DNA of 19,802 nt from JACKOD01 sp041591635 (GCA_041591635.1 JBFHRO010000033.1:1-19802), one strand, 5' to 3'; positions 1 through 7,069 are shown, numbered from the stretch's first letter. Numbers and translations are program-made. Notes: a model not told the origin generated them from the letters alone.

Positions 1-1
1 C

Positions 2-463
2 ATTATTGTGGCCATTGAACCCGAAACCAGTAACTTCAGCCTGCTCAAGCGCAACACGGCGCCTTATCCCAACATCCGGGCCATGCAGGCTGCTCTGTGG
101 TACAAGCCGGGCACGCTGACGCTGGTCGATGCCCAGGATGGCCACATGGGGTTTCAAACCCATGAAAAAGCCCAGGGGGGATCGGAAGTGACGGTGCCGT
201 GCGTGACCATCGACAACATTCTTGCCGCCGAACACCTGAACCACATCGACTATCTGAAAGTGGACATCGAAGGAGCCGAGAAAGAGTTGTTCGAACATTG
301 TGCAGACTGGATCTCGCGGGTAAACCTGATCGTGGCCGAAATGCATGACCGTTTTAAACCGGGATGCACCGATGCCTTTCTCAAGGCCACCAACGATTTT
401 CCCGATCGCCAGCGCAAGGGCGAAAACCTTTATGCGGCGCGGGCAAACTGGCTGGGGCACTGA
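2..463 (+). CDS. FkbM family SAM-dependent methyltransferase, C-terminal part (5' end outside window)
   Basis: The reading frame is open to the left edge, so the N-terminus with the first SAM-binding strand is missing. What remains fits the FkbM fold: an acidic strand end (AIEPE) followed by a helix, a TIDN motif, then the diagnostic segment YLKVDIEGAE, followed by VAEMHD near the end of the fold. FkbM enzymes O-methylate sugars or other hydroxyls, often on surface polysaccharides, glycolipids or natural products; the substrate here cannot be told. The next gene begins about 100 bases downstream on the same strand and appears to have its own promoter. Family assignment is firm; specific role unknown. 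Confidence 0.85.
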   Translation: MIVAIEPETSNFSLLKRNTAPYPNIRAMQAALWYKPGTLTLVDAQDGHMGFQTHEKAQGGSEVTVPCVTIDNILAAEHLNHIDYLKVDIEGAEKELFEHCADWISRVNLIVAEMHDRFKPGCTDAFLKATNDFPDRQRKGENLYAARANWLGH

Positions 464-524
464 ATTCGCGCCGGGGTGATGGCGAGCAGGATACAAAAGT
501 GCATAGATTATTTTTTGCACAGAC

Positions 525-533
525 TGCTAGAAT
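525..533 (+). promoter_or_regulatory. Candidate extended -10 promoter for the 83-residue protein gene
   Basis: The sequence TGCTAGAAT reads as an extended -10 element (TG-n-TAnnnT) with a five-of-six match to TATAAT. There is no good -35 hexamer 17 bases upstream, which an extended -10 does not require. It sits 32 bases before the proposed start at 566. Sequence pattern only. Confidence 0.35.
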
Positions 534-565
534 GGAGGCGAGACCGTTCCAGAGGGAGACCGGCC

Positions 566-817
566 ATGGGCAAAATCATTCCTTTTCCTCAACCCTTCAC
601 CACCAGCGACAAGTATGCCGATGTCGAGCGGGCGTTGCGCCGCAAGCTGCAGAAAATGGGCTTGGGCGAGCCGTTCTTTCAGTTCACCTGGCCGCACTGC
701 ATCGAGTTGATCAAACGCTTTGGCGGGCGAGCCAACGTTGACCGGGAGGCACTGCGCGAAATGCTGCAATTGCGCCTGACACTCGACCTTGAACAGTACG
801 CCCGCCTCGCCACCTGA
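566..817 (+). CDS. Small hypothetical protein (83 residues)
   Basis: The frame is open from 476, but the ATG at 566 is preferred: a GAGGGAG Shine-Dalgarno-like run lies 6-12 bases before it and a candidate extended -10 lies upstream. The protein starts MGKIIPFPQPF, has no signal peptide or membrane segment, and is mostly helical and basic (a K/R-rich helix ERALRRKLQKMG, then FTWPHCIELIKRFGG). It is probably a small cytoplasmic protein; the basic helices would suit nucleic-acid or protein binding, but that is inference. I do not recognise the family. It ends 22 bases from the convergent GIY-YIG gene. Confidence 0.6.
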   Translation: MGKIIPFPQPFTTSDKYADVERALRRKLQKMGLGEPFFQFTWPHCIELIKRFGGRANVDREALREMLQLRLTLDLEQYARLAT

Positions 818-839
818 AACCAGTCAGCCGATGCGGGGG

Positions 840-1136
840 TTAATGGCCCCTGTCATTGCCGGCCACGGCGATGAGCGCCTGCTTGGCGGCTTTGCTCATG
901 CGTTTGATGCGGTATTCACGCTGGCTTGCCAGGCTGCGATTGTCGCAGGCCTCTTGATACACCAGTCGAACCGGACGCCGGCCGCGAAAGTATTTGGCAC
1001 CGGTTCCGCCGGCGTGGGCCTTCCAGCGGCGTGACAGGTCGGTCGTGATACCCGTGTAAAGGGAGGCATCGTCACACTCGATGATGTAGACCCACCAACG
1101 GGCTTGCGGGGATTTTTCTGCTACATTAAGCGGCAC
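840..1136 (-). CDS. GIY-YIG nuclease superfamily protein (UPF0213/YhbQ-like)
   Basis: The domain is a compact GIY-YIG fold: WVYIIEC, then LYTGITTDLSRRW carrying the second conserved Tyr and the conserved Arg, then AKYFRGRRPVRLVY, and a helix with the metal-binding Glu (SQREYRIKRM). This is the stand-alone UPF0213/YhbQ type of about 90-110 residues; some members have weak DNA nuclease activity, and cellular roles are poorly known. The start is uncertain. The GTG at 1136 has GGAAG six bases upstream and gives 98 residues. An ATG at 1178 would add 14 residues, and a further in-frame start at 1253 would run into the divergent gene. It is convergent with the 83-residue protein gene. Confidence 0.85.
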   Translation of the reverse strand: MPLNVAEKSPQARWWVYIIECDDASLYTGITTDLSRRWKAHAGGTGAKYFRGRRPVRLVYQEACDNRSLASQREYRIKRMSKAAKQALIAVAGNDRGH

Positions 1137-1229
1137 AGCCGGCTTCCGGTTAGGTTGATAACAGCCATCAGGCCGCATCGGGTTTTCTGACGTGCCTCTG
1201 ACCGGCTCAGTATAGAAGGAATAATTACC

Positions 1230-1790
1230 ATGGCAGAGCAGTCCGGCGAACACCTTCGCAGTCAGGTTGTGTTTGTGTTTGTCGCCTTTGCGTTCGGCAT
1301 GATGCTGTCGGCCTTGTTGCTACAGAAAAACCAGGCCCAGGCGACCAAAATCTCCCCCCTTCTTACCTTCAAGGGGAGTGACAAGTTTCTCGAGGATCTG
1401 CCCCCCGCCATTGCCGGGCCCTACCACGAACTCGATCAGACCCTCAGACGCAAACAACTGGCCCTGCTCGAAGCGGCGGCCTGGCATTATGTGCTGAGCG
1501 AGCAGGCCCAACAGCAAGGCATCTCGCTCGCTGAAGCCAATACCCGATTGCTTGCCAGCGAGACGGTGACCGACGAAGAAGTCAACGCGTTTTACGCCCA
1601 ACACCAGGCCACCCTCAAGCGGGCGTTTTTTGAGGTTCGCCATGAGATTGCCGCCCTGCTGCTGCAGCAAAAACAGCAGGCCAGGCGCCAGCAAATCCTC
1701 GCCGATCTGCAGGCCAGGGGCGATCTGGGTATTTTGCTGGAGCCCCTGCCGCCCCTACCACCAAAGGCCATAGTGCCCTCAGAAGGATGA
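1230..1790 (+). CDS. Membrane-anchored helical protein resembling SurA-N/DsbA-associated N-terminal region, no thioredoxin domain
   Basis: The protein has 186 residues. The ATG at 1230 follows AGAAGGA by 9 bases. Residues 13-31 form one hydrophobic segment (signal anchor), putting the rest in the periplasm. Residues 60-170 are helical and Gln/Ala/Leu-rich, with a SurA_N-like pattern: LLEAAAWHYVLSEQAQ, a GISLAEANTRLL turn, VTDEEVNAFYAQHQ, and a long Q-rich helix ending in LLEPLPPLPP. In some DsbA-family proteins a similar helical part and a LEPP-type linker precede a thioredoxin fold; here the protein stops just after the linker and no CxxC follows. It could be a periplasmic chaperone-like or oligomerisation module. 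It overlaps the convergent lpoB gene by 12 bases. Confidence 0.7.
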   Translation: MAEQSGEHLRSQVVFVFVAFAFGMMLSALLLQKNQAQATKISPLLTFKGSDKFLEDLPPAIAGPYHELDQTLRRKQLALLEAAAWHYVLSEQAQQQGISLAEANTRLLASETVTDEEVNAFYAQHQATLKRAFFEVRHEIAALLLQQKQQARRQQILADLQARGDLGILLEPLPPLPPKAIVPSEG

Positions 1791-2399
1791 AAACCAGGGC
1801 TTTTCGGCGGTTTTGCGGATCTCCTTTTCTGCGACCCATTCGATGAGGCCCGATTCGAAATCCATCAGCTTCAGGGTGAACTTGTAGTACAGATCCTTGG
1901 TTTTGGAATTGCGCTTCTCGATGCTCGCCAGACTGCCGTACAACATGTATTTTGCCCCCACCTGCTTGCCAAAAGTGGCGGCCTTGGCCGGATCAACCAA
2001 CCCGCTTTCGGCTTGAAAGGCCAGTTGTTGCTTCACCGTTTTGACTACCGACGGATCAACAAAGCGAAATTTCCCCGAGCGCAATAACTGCGCCTGTATC
2101 GAATCGGTGACTGATTCGGTATCAATATGCTCCAGCGTTTTGTTGTTGACCCTTTCGACCACCAGCACCGGACGCGAGGTCTGGGTGATGGCCTGCAGGG
2201 GCGCAAAGGCAAGCAGGTCATCGACCATCTCTTTGGCAATGAGCTGCAGGTCGGTCGAGCCAAAGCCCAGTGCGACCGTTTCTTCGGCCTGGGCGTCGCC
2301 GTAACTGATTTTGGGGTCGGTACTGCACCCGGCCAGCAACACCGCCCCCAACCCCAGGCAGGCAGCGGCGTTGGTGCATCGTGCGAATAACAGTTTCAT
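1779..2399 (-). CDS. lpoB: Penicillin-binding protein activator LpoB (outer-membrane lipoprotein)
   Basis: The product has 206 residues, close to the E. coli LpoB length of about 213. The start at 2399 is set by AGGAG six bases upstream; an in-frame start at 2432 would add 11 residues and overlap the upstream gene. A lipoprotein signal peptide ends in LAGC with Cys25, and Ser at +2 predicts outer-membrane sorting. The body carries the LpoB fold signature: RPVLVVERVNNKT, an IDTESVTDSIQAQLL helix, GKFRFVD, then ATFGKQVGAKYMLYGSL and KFTLKLMDFESGLIEW. LpoB reaches through the peptidoglycan and activates the bifunctional synthase PBP1B. It is the second gene of a two-gene operon, 26 bases after the COG3014 lipoprotein. 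Confidence 0.9.
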   Translation of the reverse strand: MKLLFARCTNAAACLGLGAVLLAGCSTDPKISYGDAQAEETVALGFGSTDLQLIAKEMVDDLLAFAPLQAITQTSRPVLVVERVNNKTLEHIDTESVTDSIQAQLLRSGKFRFVDPSVVKTVKQQLAFQAESGLVDPAKAATFGKQVGAKYMLYGSLASIEKRNSKTKDLYYKFTLKLMDFESGLIEWVAEKEIRKTAEKPWFSSF

Positions 2400-2405
2400 A
2401 GGTCT

Positions 2406-2410
2406 CTCCT
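2406..2410 (-). promoter_or_regulatory. Shine-Dalgarno site of lpoB
   Basis: On the minus strand AGGAG lies six bases before the ATG at 2399. This strong site decides the start against the in-frame alternative at 2432. Confidence 0.75.
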
Positions 2411-2425
2411 TCACGCTCACAATAA

Positions 2426-3790
2426 TTACCATCGCAGGTCCTGAATCCGGGTGCGACCCGGTGTCGAAATCACCCGCAACACACGGGTTTCGCCCGCGGC
2501 GATCCGCAACGGCCAGGTCTGCAGCCCCTGCGGCGTGCGCAGGTGCACTTGTTGCTCGCCCGCCGGCACCTCAATCTGTGCGACTTGCAGGGAATTTGGC
2601 AAGGTCAGCCAGCTGCGCAAGTCGGCCTGCTCCGACACCAGATTATAAATACTGGCAAACAGCTGCCCCCAGCCACCTCCCATGCGTCGCGCCTGGCGCT
2701 GCAACTGGTACTTTGAATAACCGCGCAGGGTCTGGCGCAATAACAGCATGGGCATTTGCTCACTCAGGCTCTTGGCGGCCAGTTTGCTCACATCCACCAT
2801 TAACTCGGTCGAGACGGTACCCGCCGGCCCGACCTCCACCTGCAACGGCACCGGCGCGCTGCGACGCTCCAGTGCGTACACCGGAAACTGCAGGGCAATG
2901 AATCCGCCATCCAGCGTCGGCAAGGGAATACCAACAGGGACGCGCGCCGGGACAAAACCTTCTTCGTACAGAATAACCAGCTGCGCGGTGGGGCTTTGCT
3001 GCACCGGGTCTGCATCGAGGCGGGCCAAGCGCGTCTCAATCAGACGCGAACCGGGGCGGATTTGCAATGCCTTGAGGTAATCGATGCGGGCATCATCAAT
3101 CGCCTGGCGCGAGGCCCAAAAGGCGGCTGCCGTCACATAGGCCTGGGCATTGAGCAGCGAGCTGCGAATGTCGGCGGTATATCGGTCCAGCCCGGCAAAG
3201 TGTTCAGACTGCAGCTGCTGCACCGGAATGCGGTTTTCACGGGCCTCCTGGCGTGCCAGCGCCAGCGTCTTTTCATGCTGGGCCTCCAGCACTTGCTGCT
3301 CATAGGCCAGACGGCGAAACTCCACGGCTGCCCCCTCGGCATCGCCCAGCCCCAGGTAGTTGAGTGCCTGAAAATAGTGCACAAAGATGCGCTCGTAACC
3401 AAAACCCCGGTAATCCAGCAGCTTGTCGTTGGTCAGCAGGCTGCCGCCTACCGCGGCCCAGTGCTCCAAACGCACCTGCGCCTCCAGATCCTGGGCGGCA
3501 AACATCTCTATGGCACGGGCAAAGGTCGCCCGGCTGGCCGCAAAATCGCCATCGATCTGCTGAATGCGGCCAGCCTCAAGCAAATACAGCAAGCGATCCG
3601 ACGACGCGCTTTGCTTGCCAAGACGGGCCAATACCTCGGCGGTATCGGCCGTGGCGATGGCCTGCCGATAGGCACCCGCCTCTTGCGGGTGCGAGGTCGC
3701 AAAGGTGCCGCAGCCCTGCAGCGCCGCCAGCAACCACACGCCTGCCAGTACCTTTGCAACACGAAATAACCAGGGCTTAGGCCCAAACAT
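2426..3790 (-). CDS. COG3014 family lipoprotein, upstream partner of lpoB
   Basis: From the ATG at 3790 the protein has 454 residues (a GTG at 3802 would add four; neither has a clear Shine-Dalgarno). The signal peptide (basic RVAK, hydrophobic core) ends in LQGC with Cys27, a lipobox followed by Gly, so outer-membrane attachment is likely. The N-terminal half is helical and TPR-like (DRLLYLLEAGRIQQIDGDF, FQALNYLGLGDAEGAAVEFRR, IDYLKALQIRPGS); the C-terminal half is beta-rich and ends RTRIQDLRW. It matches my memory of the uncharacterised COG3014 lipoproteins that sit beside lpoB/ycfL in other gammaproteobacteria. Biochemical function is unknown. Co-transcription with lpoB (26-base gap) suggests an outer-membrane or peptidoglycan role. 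Confidence 0.8.
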   Translation of the reverse strand: MFGPKPWLFRVAKVLAGVWLLAALQGCGTFATSHPQEAGAYRQAIATADTAEVLARLGKQSASSDRLLYLLEAGRIQQIDGDFAASRATFARAIEMFAAQDLEAQVRLEHWAAVGGSLLTNDKLLDYRGFGYERIFVHYFQALNYLGLGDAEGAAVEFRRLAYEQQVLEAQHEKTLALARQEARENRIPVQQLQSEHFAGLDRYTADIRSSLLNAQAYVTAAAFWASRQAIDDARIDYLKALQIRPGSRLIETRLARLDADPVQQSPTAQLVILYEEGFVPARVPVGIPLPTLDGGFIALQFPVYALERRSAPVPLQVEVGPAGTVSTELMVDVSKLAAKSLSEQMPMLLLRQTLRGYSKYQLQRQARRMGGGWGQLFASIYNLVSEQADLRSWLTLPNSLQVAQIEVPAGEQQVHLRTPQGLQTWPLRIAAGETRVLRVISTPGRTRIQDLRW

Positions 3791-3849
3791 CGGCTCGACC
3801 ACGCTGTAGGTTTGATGAACGCTGTATTTTGACGCCTTGCCACAAAAGG

Positions 3850-3878
3850 ATTCTACCCATCCGGCACCGCCCTGACAC
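3850..3878 (-). promoter_or_regulatory. Candidate sigma70 promoter for the COG3014-lpoB operon
   Basis: On the minus strand GTGTCA (-35, four of six) is followed after 17 bases by TAGAAT (-10, five of six). Transcription would start near 3843 and give a leader of about 50 bases before the ATG at 3790. Pattern match only. Confidence 0.4.
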
Positions 3879-3899
3879 CCTCAGCGCCAAGCGCCCGGA

Positions 3900-3918
3900 A
3901 ACTGGTTATATGCCAGTT
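3900..3918. repeat. Inverted repeat AACTGG-N7-CCAGTT in the panP upstream region
   Basis: Two perfect 6-base arms flank TTATATG. It lies directly upstream of the best -10 candidate for panP (TATACT at 3926-3931), where a -35 element would be, and it is also upstream of the divergent COG3014 promoter. A dimeric regulator site is a reasonable guess. Confidence 0.4.
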
Positions 3919-3922
3919 AAGC

Positions 3923-3931
3923 TAATATACT
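3923..3931 (+). promoter_or_regulatory. Candidate -10 region of panP
   Basis: TAATATACT contains two overlapping -10 hexamers, TAATAT and TATACT (five of six). No good -35 is present 16-18 bases upstream; that place is occupied by the inverted repeat. Transcription from here would give a leader of about 30 bases to the ATG at 3971. Confidence 0.3.
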
Positions 3932-3970
3932 AACCCGCTCTATCGGTTGAATCGCAGTCACCGCCGCCCT

Positions 3971-5620
3971 ATGACAAACGCTCCCAAGATCGCACAAGCC
4001 AGCCTCGAAAGCATGCACCGGGTGTTTACGGTTCCTGAAGCCCCCGATTCAACACTCAGCCAGGTTGACCAGATGATTTCGCAAAACCTCGCGGGTTTTC
4101 TGCAAGACCACATTGTGGCGGTAGAAAAGGATTTGAGCGAGGTCGAAAAAGACTTCTCCGACGAACGCATTCCGGAGAAACCCATTTTCGTCTCAGAACA
4201 GGCCCAGTTTCTGCTCGATAAGCTCGTTGCCCATTCGGTTCACACAGCAGCGCCGAGCTTTGTGGGTCATATGACCTCGGCCCTGCCCTATTTTATGCTG
4301 CCGCTGTCAAAGATCATGATTGCGCTCAATCAGAATCTGGTGAAAACCGAAACCTCCAAGGCCTTTACCCCGCTGGAGCGTCAGGTGCTGGGCATGCTGC
4401 ACAATCTGGTATTCAAGCAGGATACCTCCTTCTACAAACGCTGGATGCACGATGCCAATCACGCCCTGGGGGCCATGACCTCGGGGGGCACCATTGCCAA
4501 CATCACCGCATTATGGGTGGCGCGCAACCTGGCATTTCCGGCCGAGGGAAGCTTTCGCGGCATTCGTCAGGAGGGGCTCTTTCGTGCCCTCAAGTATTAC
4601 GGTTATGAAGGAGCGGCCATACTGGTATCGCGCCGCGGGCACTATTCCTTCAGCAAGGCGGTCGACCTGTTGGGGCTTGGCCGCGACAACCTGATCTGCG
4701 TCGATACCGACGACGAGAACCGCATCAATCTCAACCTGCTGCGTGAAAAGTGCATTGAGCTGCAGGCCGAGAAAATCAAGATCATCGCCATTGTAGGCAT
4801 CGCCGGCACGACCGAAACCGGCCACGTTGACCCGCTTGAAGAGCTGGCCGAGGTGGCGCGGGAGTTCAAGGCCCACTTTCATGTCGATGCCGCCTGGGGT
4901 GGGCCCACGCTTTTTTCCCGGCGCCACCGTGGATTGCTCAAAGGTATCGAAAAGGCCAATTCCGTGACCTTCGATGCTCACAAGCAACTCTATGTTCCCA
5001 TGGGTACAGGGCTGGTGCTGTTTAAGGACCCCACCCACCTGAACGCGATTGAACACCATGCCCAGTATGTGATCCGCAAAGGATCAAAAGACCTTGGCAG
5101 CACCACGCTGGAAGGCTCGCGCCCCGGCATGGCCATGTTGATTCATTCCGGCTTGCGCATCATCGGCCGGGAAGGCTACGAAATCCTGATCGACATCGGG
5201 ATCGACAAGGCCCGACAGTTTGCCGCCATGATCACGGCCGATGGCGACTTTGAAGTCATTACCGCTCCCGAGCTTAACATTCTCACCTACCGCTACTGCC
5301 CCCCCGCGGTTCAGCAAGCCCTTACAACGGCGCCACCCGAGCGTACCGAGAAAATCAACAGCTATCTGAACGAAATTACCAAGCACATCCAGAAAACCCA
5401 GCGCGAAAGGGGGCGTGCCTTTGTATCCCGCACCCGGCTGGAGTGTCCGCGTTACCATAACAGCGCCTGCGTGGTACTGCGAGTAGTACTGGCAAACCCC
5501 CTGACGACCATTGATATTCTGCAAGACATACTGCAAGAACAAAAAACCATCGCCGCCGATAGCGGTATTCAAGAAACCGTCACGGCGCTGCTTAACTACT
5601 GCCAAAACGGCAAATCGTGA
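3971..5620 (+). CDS. panP: PLP-dependent aspartate 1-decarboxylase PanP (glutamate decarboxylase-like)
   Basis: The enzyme has 549 residues from the ATG at 3971; a TTG at 3947 is possible, but family members begin close to this Met. It is a group II PLP decarboxylase: TSGGT at 170-174 binds the cofactor phosphate, His224 (RRGHYS) stacks on the PLP ring, Asp306 in HVDAAWG pairs with the pyridine nitrogen, and Lys338 in FDAHKQLYVP forms the Schiff base. The N-terminal stretch MHRVFTVPEAPDSTL and overall length match the PanP family (TIGR03799). In Vibrio this family replaces the pyruvoyl enzyme PanD and makes beta-alanine from aspartate for pantothenate and CoA. It is a cytosolic, apparently single-gene unit. 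Confidence 0.88.
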   Translation: MTNAPKIAQASLESMHRVFTVPEAPDSTLSQVDQMISQNLAGFLQDHIVAVEKDLSEVEKDFSDERIPEKPIFVSEQAQFLLDKLVAHSVHTAAPSFVGHMTSALPYFMLPLSKIMIALNQNLVKTETSKAFTPLERQVLGMLHNLVFKQDTSFYKRWMHDANHALGAMTSGGTIANITALWVARNLAFPAEGSFRGIRQEGLFRALKYYGYEGAAILVSRRGHYSFSKAVDLLGLGRDNLICVDTDDENRINLNLLREKCIELQAEKIKIIAIVGIAGTTETGHVDPLEELAEVAREFKAHFHVDAAWGGPTLFSRRHRGLLKGIEKANSVTFDAHKQLYVPMGTGLVLFKDPTHLNAIEHHAQYVIRKGSKDLGSTTLEGSRPGMAMLIHSGLRIIGREGYEILIDIGIDKARQFAAMITADGDFEVITAPELNILTYRYCPPAVQQALTTAPPERTEKINSYLNEITKHIQKTQRERGRAFVSRTRLECPRYHNSACVVLRVVLANPLTTIDILQDILQEQKTIAADSGIQETVTALLNYCQNGKS

Positions 5621-5696
5621 AGAAAACCCAGACACCAGGATGAGCAACACCGGCTGGGTGAACAAGAACAGGTGAACGACCACAAAAGGAACAGGA

Positions 5697-5718
5697 AGCG
5701 GCACAGCAACCCGCCGCT
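5697..5718. repeat. Hairpin between panP and the small minus-strand gene
   Basis: AGCGGC and GCCGCT form a 6-base GC stem around a 10-base loop in the 117-base convergent gap. There is no T tract on either side, so it is not a classical terminator, but it could slow polymerase from both directions. Confidence 0.25.
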
Positions 5719-5737
5719 GCGCCGCTGGCATTAACTA

Positions 5738-6010
5738 TCAATAAAGTGCCGATTCGTCTTCGAGCACTTCACGAATGATTTCGAGAAAGATCTTGTCGGC
5801 ATCACTCATTACATCGGGTATGCGAACCGTGGTGGTGGCACTGATCTCTTCGGCGATTTTCTTATCCGCTTTGGCACTGACATCGCTGCGGTATTTGCGG
5901 GCAATCTCCATCGACTTCTGGGCAATGGTCGGATCACTCAACACCTTTTTGATAAACACCCGCAGTTCTTCAATGACTCTGGCCTGTCGGCCTTCCGATG
6001 CTGCACTCAT
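5738..6010 (-). CDS. Small helical hypothetical protein linked to a response-regulator diguanylate cyclase
   Basis: The protein has 90 residues. The start at 6010 has AGGAG six bases upstream. There is no signal peptide, membrane span or cysteine. It is charged and predicted largely helical: RQARVIEELRVFIKKVL, IAQKSMEIARKYRSDV, KADKKIAEEI, a short polar segment (SATTTVRIPDV), and an acidic C-terminus (FLEIIREVLEDESALY). I do not recognise the family. It lies 79 bases downstream of the REC-GGDEF gene on the same strand, so it may be co-transcribed and may act as a partner or target adaptor. The gap holds two TGTCGCT copies (plus-strand sense) 24 bases apart. Confidence 0.7.
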   Translation of the reverse strand: MSAASEGRQARVIEELRVFIKKVLSDPTIAQKSMEIARKYRSDVSAKADKKIAEEISATTTVRIPDVMSDADKIFLEIIREVLEDESALY

Positions 6011-6016
6011 TCCCCG

Positions 6017-6021
6017 CTCCT
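6017..6021 (-). promoter_or_regulatory. Shine-Dalgarno site of the 90-residue protein
   Basis: AGGAG on the minus strand, six bases before the ATG at 6010. Its presence argues that this short gene is really translated. Confidence 0.65.
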
Positions 6022-6089
6022 GTCGCTATTCACTTTGTTCAGCTTGTCGCTCACACGAAACCACCGCCGGTGGAATCCGTTTTGTTCGA

Positions 6090-7001
6090 TTAGTCCAGCG
6101 CCGCACACACGCGATTTCGACCCTTTTCTTTTGCCTGATACAAACAGGCATCAGCGCCACTCAACAGCATGTCCGGGCTCATTTCAGGGCGCTTTTGCGC
6201 CACGCCGATACTGACGGAAACGCAAGGCGCCGCCGGAGAAAACTCATGCCGGACTTCGGCCGCCAGCACTGACTCCCGCAACCGCTCTGCCACCTCGACC
6301 GCACCGCTTAGATCGGTATCGGGCAAGAGCACAACAAATTCTTCACCGCCGTACCGGGCCACAGTATCGGCCGGCCGCAGAACCCCCTTGGCTAACTGCC
6401 GCGCAACACGGCGCAAACAGTCATCGCCTTCGAGGTGACCGTAGTTGTCGTTGTACCCCTTGAAGTAGTCAATATCCACCAGCAAAACGCTCAGAGGTGA
6501 ACAATCGCGATTCGAACGGGCCCACTCCTTGGCGTACAGATTCATAAAGCCGCGCCGGTTGGTGAGATCAGTCAAAATATCCACAAACGCCATGCGTTCA
6601 AGGTCTTCATTCGCCTTGAGCAAAGCAGCACGCATCGCACTGATACGCCCCATGGCGCGTACCATGGACTGCAGCACGGGCCCGTTGACCGGTTTTTCGA
6701 GATAGGCATCACCACCGGCCTGAATGCCTTCAACAAAATAGTCATCTGTGCTTTTTGAGCTCAAATAAACAATCGGCAACCACTCATCCTTCAGGCGGGC
6801 ACGCATCCGGCGAGTGGTTTCAAAGCCATTGATCCCCGGCATTTCAACATCCATCAGCACCAGATCAACGGCATGTTGCCCGAATACTTCGAGAGCCTCG
6901 GCACCATCAGCCGCCAGCAAAACCCGAAACCCCATTTCTTCCACGTAAGCGGTTACCAGATTTCTGATTGCCCGACTGTCATCCACCACCAACACATTCA
7001 T
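6090..7001 (-). CDS. Response regulator with diguanylate cyclase output (REC-GGDEF, PleD/WspR-like)
   Basis: The protein has 303 residues from the ATG at 7001 (MNVLVVDDSRAIRN); the longer frame to 7034 adds residues before the normal REC start. REC domain 1-118: acidic pair Asp7/Asp8, phospho-acceptor Asp51 (LVLMDVEMPG), Ser81 as switch residue and Lys103 (EKP). A helix at 120-138 leads to GGDEF domain 139-303: DxLTxLxNRRG, DIDYFKGYND, GHLEGDDCL, then GGEEF at 218-222. The primary inhibitory site RxxD (Arg209-Pro-Ala-Asp212) lies five residues before it. It should make c-di-GMP from GTP when phosphorylated, with product inhibition. No sensor kinase gene is nearby, so the kinase is elsewhere. 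Confidence 0.92.
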   Translation of the reverse strand: MNVLVVDDSRAIRNLVTAYVEEMGFRVLLAADGAEALEVFGQHAVDLVLMDVEMPGINGFETTRRMRARLKDEWLPIVYLSSKSTDDYFVEGIQAGGDAYLEKPVNGPVLQSMVRAMGRISAMRAALLKANEDLERMAFVDILTDLTNRRGFMNLYAKEWARSNRDCSPLSVLLVDIDYFKGYNDNYGHLEGDDCLRRVARQLAKGVLRPADTVARYGGEEFVVLLPDTDLSGAVEVAERLRESVLAAEVRHEFSPAAPCVSVSIGVAQKRPEMSPDMLLSGADACLYQAKEKGRNRVCAALD

Positions 7002-7052
7002 GAGCACCCTGCCTGTAGCATAACCTGCAGTCAAACCTCTGTTACCAGCTTA

Positions 7053-7069
7053 GTTCACAATGTGCGAAC
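7053..7069. repeat. Imperfect palindrome upstream of the REC-GGDEF gene
   Basis: GTTCACA-ATG-TGCGAAC has 7-base arms with one mismatch. It lies 52-68 bases upstream of the start at 7001, in the gap after the PiT gene, where an operator or promoter-proximal site would be expected. Confidence 0.35.

Noticed and set aside
789..1034. 81-codon plus-strand open frame over the GIY-YIG gene
   Set aside because: It overlaps both neighbours, and the opposite strand carries all GIY-YIG motifs.
1187..1216. Promoter-like pair CTGACG/TATAGA before the gene at 1230
   Set aside because: Spacing is 18 bases, but transcription would start near 1223, after the Shine-Dalgarno, which would leave it out of the message.
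2996..3769. 257-codon plus-strand open frame opposite the COG3014 gene
   Set aside because: Low-information composition, no motif, and the opposite strand encodes a lipoprotein with a clear lipobox.
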